Below, piece after piece: positions 15,576 through 22,939 of a stretch of 29,317 bases of DNA. The DNA is from an uncultured Micromonospora sp. (GTDB taxonomy: Bacteria > Actinomycetota > Actinomycetes > Mycobacteriales > Micromonosporaceae). The stretch's first letter is position 1. Each line of letters opens with the position of its first letter. The position numbers were made by a program, and so were the translations under genes. The DNA lies in the NCBI GenBank assembly GCA_937951935.1, contig CALGAM010000040.1:1-29317 (forward strand), given 5' to 3'. A model generated the notes under the pieces. That model was not told where the DNA came from and did no database searches. It saw only the letters and a list, made by a program, of their open reading frames with translations.

Positions 15576-16292
15576 TCAACCGCCGGGGCGGCGAACCGTG
15601 CGCCAGTACTGACGTTTCCGCTCGTCGCGGACGACGACGCCGAGCCGGGCCAGTTCGGCGCGTAGCTCTGCCATGTCCCGGCGGTCGTTCCGCTCCACGG
15701 CCTGCTGGCGGAACCGCAGCAGCGGGCCGGCCCCGGCCGGCAGGTCGGCATCATCCCCGACCCAGCGCCGCCACTCGTCCCGGTACGGGTCGCCGTCGGC
15801 GTGCCAGTGGTAGCCGTGCCGCTCGAACGCCGCCCGCAGCCGGTCGGCGGGCAGGTCGGAGGATTCCCGGGCCAGCTCGCCGCCGTCGGTGTCCAGCAGC
15901 ACGAGCTGCGCGCCGTCCCGGAAGACACCCCCGACGCGCTCCCGGCGGAGCTCGCGGGTCACGTCGCCCCGGACCAGCAGCACCAGGTCGTCGGCGACGG
16001 TGACCGTGAGCCGCTCCCGCGCGGCGGCGGCGGCCACCAACAACCCGACGACAGCGCCGACGAGGAGGGCGCCGATGCTGGCCCACGGCTCGTCGACCGA
16101 GTCGACCAACCGGAAGAGCCCACGCCACGGCACGTAACGGAGCGAGGCGATCCACCCCGCCGACCACTGCACCACCCAGCCGCCGGCGGCGCCGAGCGAC
16201 GGGAACAGGATCCAGGTCAGCACCACCACGGCGGCCGGCTCGGCCACCACCGTCCGCTGCCGCCCGCCGGCCGTACCGTCCGTCGTGGGCAT
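15576..16292 (-). CDS. YqeB-like membrane protein
   Basis: This 238-aa protein has two or three hydrophobic segments in its N-terminal half: AAVVVLTWILFPSLGAAGGW near residues 20-39, and SIGALLVGAVVGLLVAAAAA near 73-92. A hydrophilic C-terminal half follows, with strands (RLTVTVADDLVLLVRGDVTREL) and a charged helical end (MAELRAELARLGVVVRDERKRQYWR). The layout resembles the YqeB family of uncharacterised membrane proteins; the name is tentative. Its ATG lies 2 nt after the stop of the ABC permease, so it is the third gene of the operon ATPase-permease-YqeB-like and may assist that exporter. No catalytic residues are recognised. Confidence 0.6.
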   Translation of the reverse strand: MPTTDGTAGGRQRTVVAEPAAVVVLTWILFPSLGAAGGWVVQWSAGWIASLRYVPWRGLFRLVDSVDEPWASIGALLVGAVVGLLVAAAAARERLTVTVADDLVLLVRGDVTRELRRERVGGVFRDGAQLVLLDTDGGELARESSDLPADRLRAAFERHGYHWHADGDPYRDEWRRWVGDDADLPAGAGPLLRFRQQAVERNDRRDMAELRAELARLGVVVRDERKRQYWRTVRRPGG

Positions 16293-16294
16293 CG

Positions 16295-17128
16295 TCAGGA
16301 GACCTCGCGTCGTGCCGTCCGGACCAGCCCCGCGACCAGCGGCACCCCGACCCAGACCGCGACCGATACCGCGAGCCGGGCCCACTGACCGGCGGTGAGG
16401 TCGCCGGCCGCCGGCGGCTCGACCAGCACGGCGGTGGTGGTGCCGATGTCCAGCCACTCGGCGGCGGACCGCAGCCGCGTCACCAGCTCGCCGAGGACGG
16501 ACCAGGCGACCGGCAGCACCAGGGAGAGCACGATGGCCAGCGGGGTGCTGTGCAGCATGAGACCGAACGCGATCCCCATCAGCATGTTGACCACCAGGAA
16601 CACCGCCGATCCGAGTATCGCCGCGGCACTGGTCGACCAGGCGCCCGGGGTGGCGCCGTCGCCGGTGGCGAGCAGGGTGCCGACCGTCGTCGTGGCCAGG
16701 CACACCACCACCGCGGCCAGGGCCGCCAGCACCCCCGCCGCCAGCTTCGCCAGCACCACCCGGTGCCGCCGGGGCACCAGGGCGAAGGTCGTCGACAGGG
16801 TGCGTTGGGAGAACTCGCTGGTCACCAGCAGGATGCCCAGGACCGGCAGCAGGAGTCCGACCGGGATCTGGGCCGCCGCGAAAAGGTTGTCGAACCGCTG
16901 GTCGCCGTCCGGAACCGACAGCACGAACACGGTGACGATACCGGCCGAGAGCAGGGCGATGACGACCAGCAGCCAGAATCCGGAGCGGGTGTCGGTGAGC
17001 TTGCGGAGCTCGACCACGGTCAGCCGGAGCAGCGACGGGCGCCCGTGGTCCGAGGGGGCGGTACCGGAGCTCCGGCCGGCGGAGGTCCGGGCGGTGGCGC
17101 GGGGCGGGACGGTGCTGTCGACGGTCAT
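16295..17128 (-). CDS. ABC transporter permease (ABC-2 type)
   Basis: This 277-aa permease has a Ser/Thr-rich cytoplasmic N-terminus (~35 aa), then the typical ABC-2 opening segment LRLTVVELRKLTDTRSGFWLL and about six transmembrane helices. These include LLVVIALLSAGIVTVFVLSV, QIPVGLLLPVLGILLVTSEF, LAALAAVVVCLATTTVGTLL and a final LAVSVAVWVGVPLVAGLV. The EF(S)QRTLSTTFALVPRR loop is the usual coupling-helix region facing the ATPase. The ATG overlaps the stop of the ATPase gene by 4 nt (ATGA), so the two are coupled. The pair should form a homodimeric exporter for an unknown substrate, commonly an antimicrobial compound or lipid. Confidence 0.88.
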   Translation of the reverse strand: MTVDSTVPPRATARTSAGRSSGTAPSDHGRPSLLRLTVVELRKLTDTRSGFWLLVVIALLSAGIVTVFVLSVPDGDQRFDNLFAAAQIPVGLLLPVLGILLVTSEFSQRTLSTTFALVPRRHRVVLAKLAAGVLAALAAVVVCLATTTVGTLLATGDGATPGAWSTSAAAILGSAVFLVVNMLMGIAFGLMLHSTPLAIVLSLVLPVAWSVLGELVTRLRSAAEWLDIGTTTAVLVEPPAAGDLTAGQWARLAVSVAVWVGVPLVAGLVRTARREVS

Positions 17129-18030
17129 TTCCCATCCTTTCGGACATCCCCACCGGCGGTGAGGGTCAGGAACATCTGCTCCAGTCCGGCGCTCTCCGCC
17201 GGCCGCAGTTCCACCAGCGCCACCCCGGCGTCGGCGGCGGCCTGCCCGACGGCACCGGGCTCGGCCCCGACCAGCAGCCCGCCGTCGGTGGTGGCCCGGA
17301 CCGGCAGCCCGGCGCGGTCGAGGGCGGCCCGGAGCGCCTGCGGGTCCCGGGCCCGGACGAGGGCACCGGAGTCGGCCAGCAGTTCGTCCCTGCTCCCCTG
17401 GGCGACGACCCGGCCGCCGCCGATGACGACCAGCCGGTCGGCGACCGCCTCCACCTCACGGAGCAGGTGCGAGGAGAGCAGCACCGTCCCACCCTGGTCG
17501 GCGAAGTCACGCAGCAGGCCGCGCATCCAGAGGATGCCCTCCGGGTCGAGCCCGTTCGCCGGCTCGTCGAGGATCAGCACCCGCGGGTCGCCGAGAAGGG
17601 CCTGTGCCAGGCCGAGCCGCTGGCGCATCCCCAGCGAGTACCCCCGTACCCGGCGCCTGGCCGCCGCCGGGCTCAGCCCGACCCGGTCCAGGCACTCGTC
17701 GACCCGGCGCCTCGGCACGCCCATGGCCAGCGCCGACAGCAGCAGCGCCTCCCGGCCCGTCCGGCCGGGATGCTGTGCCCCGGCGTCGAGTAGCAGTCCG
17801 ACCTCCCGGCCCGGGTTCGGCAGCCGGCGGTAGTCGCCCCCGCACACCGTCGCCGTTCCGGAGGACGGCGGGGTGAGGCCGCAGATCATCCGCATGGTGG
17901 TGGACTTGCCGGCCCCGTTGGGGCCGAGGAAACCGGTGACGGTGCCCGGCGGACAGGTGAAGGAGACGTCGTCGACGACGGTGCGCCCGCCGTACCGTTT
18001 GCTCAGGTGCTCGACGGTGATCATGCCCAT
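17125..18030 (-). CDS. ABC transporter ATP-binding protein
   Basis: This 301-aa ATPase has Walker A GPNGAGKST (~residues 35-43), signature YSLGMRQRLGLAQAL (~130-144), Walker B VLILDEPANGLDP (~152-164) and H-loop LLSSHLL. The C-terminal ~90 residues form the regulatory extension usual in drug- or bacitracin-type exporters (BcrA/DrrA-like). It is the first gene of a minus-strand operon with the permease and YqeB-like genes. The start is ATG 18030, with ATG 18024 as an in-frame alternative; neither has a strong ribosome site. It is divergent from the histidine kinase across about 160 bp, an arrangement in which the two-component system typically controls the exporter. Confidence 0.9.
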   Translation of the reverse strand: MGMITVEHLSKRYGGRTVVDDVSFTCPPGTVTGFLGPNGAGKSTTMRMICGLTPPSSGTATVCGGDYRRLPNPGREVGLLLDAGAQHPGRTGREALLLSALAMGVPRRRVDECLDRVGLSPAAARRRVRGYSLGMRQRLGLAQALLGDPRVLILDEPANGLDPEGILWMRGLLRDFADQGGTVLLSSHLLREVEAVADRLVVIGGGRVVAQGSRDELLADSGALVRARDPQALRAALDRAGLPVRATTDGGLLVGAEPGAVGQAAADAGVALVELRPAESAGLEQMFLTLTAGGDVRKDGK

Positions 18031-18188
18031 GAGCGTGCCGGGACGGGCGGCGGTGGCGCTGCGGCCGTCGGTTCATCCCGGCTGGCCGGTGGTCTGTCCG
18101 GGCGGGCCGTCGGGTGGCTGTTCGCGTCGACCTTCGGCTGTCGGTGGACGTCGACTTTGGTAGGTATTCGGGCGCCGGGGACGGCTCC

Positions 18189-18204
18189 TAGCATGGCGGG
18201 TGTG
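18189..18204 (+). promoter_or_regulatory. -10 element before the histidine kinase gene
   Basis: TAGCAT (18189-18194) is followed by 7 nt and an in-frame GTG at 18202, the leaderless pattern. A possible -35, TTCGGG (18167-18172), lies 16 nt upstream. If this promoter is used, translation starts at GTG 18202 rather than ATG 18193, which lies inside the hexamer. The intergenic region 18031-18188 must also hold the divergent ABC operon promoter. Confidence 0.4.
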
Positions 18205-19662
18205 AGCAGCGCCCCCCGGGCCTGGCCCGAGCACCCCTGGCTGCTGCCGGCGAGCCTGACGGCGGATCCGACCAGCACCGCGCCCCATCCCCGTCGGTCG
18301 CCTCGGGACTGGGCCGTCGACACGTTCTTCTTCCTGGTCGCCAGCGGCTACGCCGTGTTCGCCTTCCGGGACGCGCTGGGCCCCGAGCCGACCATCGACC
18401 GGCCCCACTCGGAGCTGGCGGTCGCGATCGACATGGTGCTCACCGCCGCGCTGTGCCTCAGCCTGTGGGTACGCCGCCGCTGGCCGGTCTGGCTCGCCGT
18501 GGTGGCGCTTCCGCTGGCGGTCTTCTCCACCCCGTCCGCGATCGCCATTCTGATCATCCTGCTGACCGTGGTGGTGCACCGGCGGCTCGCGGTGTCCGGT
18601 CCCCTGCTGCTGGCGCACTTCGTCGCCGCCGTGATCTACGAGTTCCGCCACCAGGACCCGGTCGACGGTCCTGCCGCCGGCGTGCTGATGAGCGCGATGT
18701 TCACCGGATCGGTACTGGCCTGGGGCATGTTCGTCCGGGCCCGGCGCCAGCTCGTGCTCGCCTGGCGGGACCGGGCGATCCGGGCGGAGGCGGAGCAGCG
18801 GCTGCGGGTCGAGGCGGCCCGACGGATGGAGCGGACCCGGATCGCCCGGGAGATGCACGACGTCCTCGCGCACCGGATCTCGCTGCTGAGCCTGCACGCC
18901 GGGGCACTGGAGTTCCGACCGGACGCACCCCCCGAGGAGATCAGCCGGGCCGCCGGGGTGATCCGGACCAGTGCCCGCCAGGCACTGGAGGAGCTCCGTG
19001 AGGTGATCAACGTACTTCGGGAGGAGGACCCGGCCGAGACGGTCCCGGAGCCGGATCGGGGCGCTCCGGCCGGACCGACCTCCGCCCGGGACGCGGCGGT
19101 GTGGCTGCGGTACGGCCCCGACCCGCCCTACCCGCCGGTGCCGTACCCGCCGGCGGACGCGACCACGCCGACCGGTTCGTCGGCGTCCGGCGGCCAACCG
19201 GCGACGGTGTCCACCGGCGAGCCGGGACGGTCGGCGGCGGAGCCGGGGAGACCGGAGCGACCCCAGCCCACCCTGGCCGACCTGCCGAAGCTGGTGGCGG
19301 AGTGCCGGGCGGCGGGCATGCGCGTCGAGCTGCGTACCGAGCTGGTCGAGGCGGAGAGGGTGCCGGCCGGGACCGGGCGCGGGGCGTACCGGATCGTGCA
19401 GGAGGGCCTGACCAACGCCCGGAAACACGCGCCGGAGACGGTCGTCACGGTGACCGCGCGCGGCCGGCCGGGACTCGGTCTGAGCGTCGAGGTACGCAAC
19501 CGGTGGCCGGTGGGACGGCCGGCGGAGCCGGAGCTTCCCGGAACCGGAACCGGCCTGGTCGGGCTCGCCGAACGGGCCGCGCTCCTCGGCGGCTGGCTGG
19601 AGCACGGCCGGACGGACACCGGTGACTTCCGGCTGGCGGCCTGGCTACCGTGGCCGTCGTGA
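18193..19662 (+). CDS. NarL-type sensor histidine kinase
   Basis: This is a ~489-aa kinase (486 from GTG 18202). The N-terminal half has about four to five membrane helices, including DTFFFLVASGYAVFAF, VLTAALCLSLWV, LAVVALPLAVFS and AILIILLTVVV. The HisKA_3 dimerisation helix holds the phospho-acceptor at ~His222 in REMHDVLAHR. The HATPase domain shows the N-box RIVQEGLTNARKHAP and the G-box GTGTGLVGLAERAALLGG. No large extracellular sensor loop is visible, so it likely senses the membrane or a transporter. An unusual Pro/Gly/Ala-rich insert of ~70 residues separates the dimerisation helices from the ATPase domain. The response regulator overlaps it by 4 nt. Confidence 0.9.
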   Translation: MAGVSSAPRAWPEHPWLLPASLTADPTSTAPHPRRSPRDWAVDTFFFLVASGYAVFAFRDALGPEPTIDRPHSELAVAIDMVLTAALCLSLWVRRRWPVWLAVVALPLAVFSTPSAIAILIILLTVVVHRRLAVSGPLLLAHFVAAVIYEFRHQDPVDGPAAGVLMSAMFTGSVLAWGMFVRARRQLVLAWRDRAIRAEAEQRLRVEAARRMERTRIAREMHDVLAHRISLLSLHAGALEFRPDAPPEEISRAAGVIRTSARQALEELREVINVLREEDPAETVPEPDRGAPAGPTSARDAAVWLRYGPDPPYPPVPYPPADATTPTGSSASGGQPATVSTGEPGRSAAEPGRPERPQPTLADLPKLVAECRAAGMRVELRTELVEAERVPAGTGRGAYRIVQEGLTNARKHAPETVVTVTARGRPGLGLSVEVRNRWPVGRPAEPELPGTGTGLVGLAERAALLGGWLEHGRTDTGDFRLAAWLPWPS

Positions 19663-20378
19663 CACGCGATCACCAGGCCGGGCCGGCGTCGGACGGTGCC
19701 GGGACGTCCCCGGTGCGGGTGCTGATCGTGGATGACGACGCGCTGGTCCGGGCCGGCCTGTCGATGATCCTCGGCGGCGCCCCGGAGGTACGGGTGGTGG
19801 GGGAGGCCGCCGACGGCGACGAGGTCCCGGCCGCGGTCGCCGCGTGCCGGCCCGACGTGGTGCTGATGGACATCCGGATGCCCCGGGTGGACGGGCTCGC
19901 CGCCACCGCGGCGGTCCGGCAGCTCCCGGACCCACCCGAGGTGCTGGTGCTGACCACCTTCGACGCCGACGAGTACGTGCTGCGGGCCCTGCGGGCCGGC
20001 GCCAGCGGGTTCCTGCTCAAGGACACCCCACCGGCCGAGATCATCCAGGCGGTACGTCGGGTCGCCGCGGGCGAGGCGACCCTCTCCCCGGCGGTCACCC
20101 GGCGGCTCATCGCCCACGTCACCGGCTCCGGCACCGCCGGCCGGCGGGACGCGGACCTGCGGCGGGAGCAGGCGGTACGTCGGCTCGCCACGCTCAGCGA
20201 GCGGGAGCGCGAGGTGGCGGTCGCGATCGGCCGGGGCTGGTCGAACGCCGAGATCGCCCGCGAGCTGTTCATGAGCGTCGCCACCGTCAAGGCGTACGTC
20301 TCCCGCCTGCTGACGAAGCTGGAGCTGAACAACCGGGTCCAGGTGGCGCTGCTGGTCCACGACGCGGAACTGGTCTAG
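19659..20378 (+). CDS. NarL/LuxR-type response regulator
   Basis: This 239-aa regulator has a receiver domain with the acidic pocket VLIVDDD near its start and phospho-acceptor Asp71 (VLMDIRMP). Thr is in LVLTTFD and the conserved Lys in GFLLKDTPP. The C-terminal LuxR helix-turn-helix is LSEREREVAVAIGRGWSNAEIARELFMSVATVKAYVSRLLTKL. The GTG at 19659 overlaps the kinase stop (GTGA), the usual coupling for such pairs; GTG 19650 is an in-frame alternative. It is phosphorylated by the upstream kinase and probably regulates the divergent ABC operon. An Arg-rich linker (TAGRRDADLRREQAVRR) separates the domains. Confidence 0.92.
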   Translation: MTRDHQAGPASDGAGTSPVRVLIVDDDALVRAGLSMILGGAPEVRVVGEAADGDEVPAAVAACRPDVVLMDIRMPRVDGLAATAAVRQLPDPPEVLVLTTFDADEYVLRALRAGASGFLLKDTPPAEIIQAVRRVAAGEATLSPAVTRRLIAHVTGSGTAGRRDADLRREQAVRRLATLSEREREVAVAIGRGWSNAEIARELFMSVATVKAYVSRLLTKLELNNRVQVALLVHDAELV

Positions 20379-20386
20379 CCGGGTTC

Positions 20387-20404
20387 GGCCGGCGCCGACC
20401 GGCC
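20387..20404. terminator. Hairpin after the response regulator
   Basis: GGCCGG (20387-20392) and CCGGCC (20399-20404) with a 6-nt loop lie just after the response regulator stop and before the convergent RNase H-like gene. This is a likely bidirectional terminator without a T-tract. Confidence 0.4.
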
Positions 20405-20456
20405 CGGACCCGGATCCCCGTGGGCCCGGAGCGGCGGACGTCGACGGACGTGGTGG

Positions 20457-21306
20457 TCAGCCGGACGAGGGTGAGCCGGTGGTGTGCCACTCGGCCAGGA
20501 AGGTGTCGACCAGGTCGTGGGCCCGGGTGCGGTGGTCGAAGTGTTCCCGCAGCCGGCGCCGGGCCATCCCGGACAGCGCGGTGGCGGCCTCGACGAGCAG
20601 GCGGCCGGCGTGGCCGCCCACGTGCTGGAACGTGACGTGCGGCAGGGCGGCGACCCGCTCGGCCAGCGCCACCAGGGTCAGCCGGTCCCGCCGGGTGTGT
20701 CGCCGGAGGTCGTGGCCCGGCGGCAGGCTGTCGGTGTCGCCGTTGCGCCACAACTGCAGGTAGGAGAGGGCACCGGTGCTGTCGACCAGTACGGTCACCG
20801 GCTCGGTGCCGAGGGCGGGGTCGGAGAGCAGGAACTCGACCGCCCGGAGTTCGTTGATCAGGACCCGGGCCGGGCCGGTCGGGTCGAGCCGGCCGGAGAT
20901 GCGGCCGCGCAGTCCGAAGCGGCCGTCGCTGACGACGTACGCGATGCCGGCCCTCCGGTCCTTCCAGCTCGCGCCGGTGGCGGCGACCCGCGGACCACCC
21001 GCCCGGAGCCAGCGCGTGACCAGACCGCGTACGCCGGCGGTGGCCGGCCAGGTCGGTGGGAGCGCGCAGACTCCGGGGCCGCGGGGTGTCGTGCTCGGCG
21101 GCGAGCCGCTCGGCGGTCTCGACCAACCGGGCCGCCGCCGCGGGTTCGTGGTAGCGGGCGGCGACGACCGCGAGCTGGAGCGCGTCGGCGACCTGCTCGC
21201 ACTGCTCGCAGTGCCGGCTGGAGAGGAAGCGGCGGAGCGGGCGGGCGCGTTCCGCCACAGCGGGCGGGAACAGGGGCAGGGCCTTGCTGAACTGGTCGGG
21301 GCGCAC
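20457..21306 (-). pseudogene. RNase H-fold protein gene broken by a frameshift
   Basis: The gene starts at GTG 21306 with AGGAG 5 nt upstream. The first frame encodes a helical N-terminus (MRPDQFSKALPLF..., with HCEQC) to about Asp-Thr-Pro-Arg near 21080. The sense then continues in the next frame to the TGA at 20457. That second frame has no usable ATG/GTG/TTG before the RNase H region, so it is not a separate gene. The C-terminal part has an RNase H layout: VAATGASWKD...AYVVSDG (strands 1-2), LINELRAVEFLL (Glu), VTVLVDSTGAL (Asp), and FQHVGGHAGRLLVEA (His). The first catalytic Asp appears as Gly (ATGAS for TDGS) and the last Asp is absent. Removing one C in a CCCC run around 21075-21088 restores one frame. 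It could be a true pseudogene, a sequencing error, or programmed +1 frameshifting. Confidence 0.6.
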
Positions 21307-21434
21307 GGCGACTCCTACCGGAGGGGGAACGGGGGAGCGGGGGAGGGCGAGGGATGGGGCCGTGACCGAGTGGCCGGATGGCCACGCTCGGTCGAACGCG
21401 GACCGGTGAGTTGCGCCCAGCCGGATGGTGGCGC

Positions 21435-22016
21435 TCAGTCGAGCTGGACGGTGACGCCGCCGGAGAAGAGCGAGTCGTGCAGTTCGAGCCTGGCGAGCCT
21501 GGCCTTCTTGGGGATGTCGAAGACGAGGACGCCGGTGATGGCGTTACCCGGGTTGATCTCCTTGAAGAAGGTCTCGGCGTCCTTGTTGGCGTAGATACCC
21601 GCCTCGGAGTCGCTGGAGTACTCGGTGCCGTCGGCGGCGTACGCCTTCTGGTTGCTGTCGGCGAACGACTGTGGCTTCTTGCCGATGTTCTTCACCCTGA
21701 CGGTGATCAGGCAGTACTGGCCCTGCGCCGTGGCGCCGAGCAGGTCGGAACCGACCCTACGGACGCCGCACTTCACGGACTTGACGGTGAACTCGAACCT
21801 GCCGTCCCGGACCGGGTCACCGATCTTCGCGGTCTTGGCCTTGTCGGTGTCGTCCTCGCCGCCGTCCTTGTCCTTGCCGTCGGTGTCGTCGCTCGTGCCG
21901 GTGGAGCTGGTCACGCCTCCGGCGGTGGTGGCGCTCTCCTGGTCGGCGGCGCCGGCACCGCAGCCGAGCGCCAGCGCCGCCGCGAGCATCAGGCCGAAAA
22001 CGCCGATCTTGCGCAT
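21435..22016 (-). CDS. DUF4352-like lipoprotein
   Basis: This 193-aa predicted lipoprotein has a basic start (MRK), a hydrophobic stretch and lipobox-like ALGC with Cys19. A Ser/Thr/Asp/Lys-rich disordered linker (~residues 22-62) leads to a beta-rich C-terminal domain: GRFEFTVKSVKCGV, QYCLITVRVKNIGKKPQSF, GVLVFDIPKKARLARLELHDS. The 'VRVKNIGKKPQSF' strand and the 'VLVFDIP' strand are typical of the DUF4352/telomeric-repeat-like immunoglobulin fold of Gram-positive lipoproteins. It sits outside the membrane; its function is unknown. ATG 22016 has a very strong AAGGAGG 4 nt upstream, which overlaps an inverted repeat. Confidence 0.8.
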   Translation of the reverse strand: MRKIGVFGLMLAAALALGCGAGAADQESATTAGGVTSSTGTSDDTDGKDKDGGEDDTDKAKTAKIGDPVRDGRFEFTVKSVKCGVRRVGSDLLGATAQGQYCLITVRVKNIGKKPQSFADSNQKAYAADGTEYSSDSEAGIYANKDAETFFKEINPGNAITGVLVFDIPKKARLARLELHDSLFSGGVTVQLD

Positions 22017-22023
22017 GGTTCCT

Positions 22024-22080
22024 CCTTGACATGATGCCGACGTCAAGGGAACCACTCTCTGTGAATCGGAGCAACAGAGA
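22024..22080 (-). promoter_or_regulatory. Tandem inverted repeats in the lipoprotein leader
   Basis: There are two inverted repeats of identical geometry (7-bp arms, 11-nt spacer). They are CCTTGAC (22024-22030) with GTCAAGG (22042-22048), and TCTCTGT (22056-22062) with ACAGAGA (22074-22080). Their centres are 32 bp apart, about three helical turns. The first overlaps the Shine-Dalgarno of the lipoprotein gene, so it could hide the ribosome site as an RNA hairpin or bind a repressor. A third CCTTGAC copy lies at 22129-22135 (minus strand), where it reads TTGACA like a -35 box. Confidence 0.45.
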
Positions 22081-22429
22081 AACTCTCCGGTGTCTGTGTG
22101 AACTGGCGTCCTGGGATGTGCTGGAGGTGTCAAGGAAGGGTGGACTCGCAGGTCACCACGGTTCGCTCCGATGCTGATGTGATGTTGGCCACAGATGAAT
22201 ATCGAAGCCGGGCGAGTGGTCGCAACCGAGGAAGACGTCGGACCGGCAGGCGAGCCGGTGCGCCTCAGAAAGTTGGTGGGTCCATCGACCACGGGGCGGG
22301 AGTACGGTGCGCCCACCGGGAGCGCTACCACGGTGAACAGGGCGAACAGCGCGCAGGGCCTCGGGCCGTGACACCGCCGGACGCTCCGGGCAGTTACCCC
22401 GGCCACGCCCGGCTGGGTAAGGTGCTGCC
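22081..22429. other. Divergent non-coding region
   Basis: This stretch between the lipoprotein and EVE-like genes shows no gene with proper codon bias. It is less GC-rich than its surroundings. It contains the third CCTTGAC motif copy (22129-22135) and, at its right end, the promoter of the EVE-like gene. Nothing else is recognised. Confidence 0.4.
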
Positions 22430-22432
22430 GTG
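22394..22432 (+). promoter_or_regulatory. Leaderless promoter of the EVE-like gene
   Basis: TTACCC (22394-22399), an 18-nt spacer, TAAGGT (22418-22423), 6 nt, then GTG at 22430. No Shine-Dalgarno is present. Confidence 0.5.
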
Positions 22433-22939
22433 GGTGCCGCGTATCTGGTCGTGCTCGGCGAGCGCACCGCCATCCGGTGGGTGCTGGAGGAACAGCGGAT
22501 GGCGTTCCCCGCCACGCCCCGGGCCGAGGTCGCCGCGCTCGCACCCGGCGACCGACTCCTGCTCTATGCGACCCGGGGGGCCTGGCACAACCCCACGCGC
22601 GACCGGGGGCGGGTGATCGCCACCGCCCGCGCGGCCAGCTCGGTGCGGACGTTCGACCAGCCAATCGAGATCGCCGGTCGCGACTTCCACTCCGGCTGTC
22701 GTCTGGAGATCACCGGTGTCGTGCCGTACCCGGGCGGACTGGAGTTGCAGCCGTTGGTGCCCCGACTGGCCGCGTTCCCGAAGCCGCACGCCTGGAGCAT
22801 CTACCTGCGGCGGCCACTGCTGCGGCTGACCGACGACGACCACGCGCTGCTGGAGGGGAACCTCCGTCCGCTGCTCGCCGACCGGTCCGCGGCTCTGCCG
22901 ACGTACCCGGCGCCGGCCACGGCGTCGACCGCCCGGTAG
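22430..22939 (+). CDS. EVE/PUA-like domain protein
   Basis: This 169-aa protein looks like an EVE (PUA-superfamily) domain. It opens with strand AAYLVVLGERTAIRWVLEEQ, then LAPGDRLLLYATRGAWHNPTRDRGRVIATARAAS, the characteristic 'GD-x-(L/V)-x-x-Y' strand followed by a basic loop. A further strand set is ITGVVPYPGGLELQPLVPRL. EVE domains read modified bases in DNA or RNA and are frequently found beside defence genes. The whole protein is the domain plus a short tail. Its 3' end overlaps, on the opposite strand, the extended end of the Panacea-partner toxin ORF. That overlap probably arose by damage to the toxin gene, not from a function here. Confidence 0.65.
   Translation: MGAAYLVVLGERTAIRWVLEEQRMAFPATPRAEVAALAPGDRLLLYATRGAWHNPTRDRGRVIATARAASSVRTFDQPIEIAGRDFHSGCRLEITGVVPYPGGLELQPLVPRLAAFPKPHAWSIYLRRPLLRLTDDDHALLEGNLRPLLADRSAALPTYPAPATASTAR

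Noticed and set aside
22153..22515. Minus-strand ORF in the lipoprotein/EVE divergent region
   Set aside because: No ribosome site and no coding bias; its right end is antisense to the EVE-like gene.
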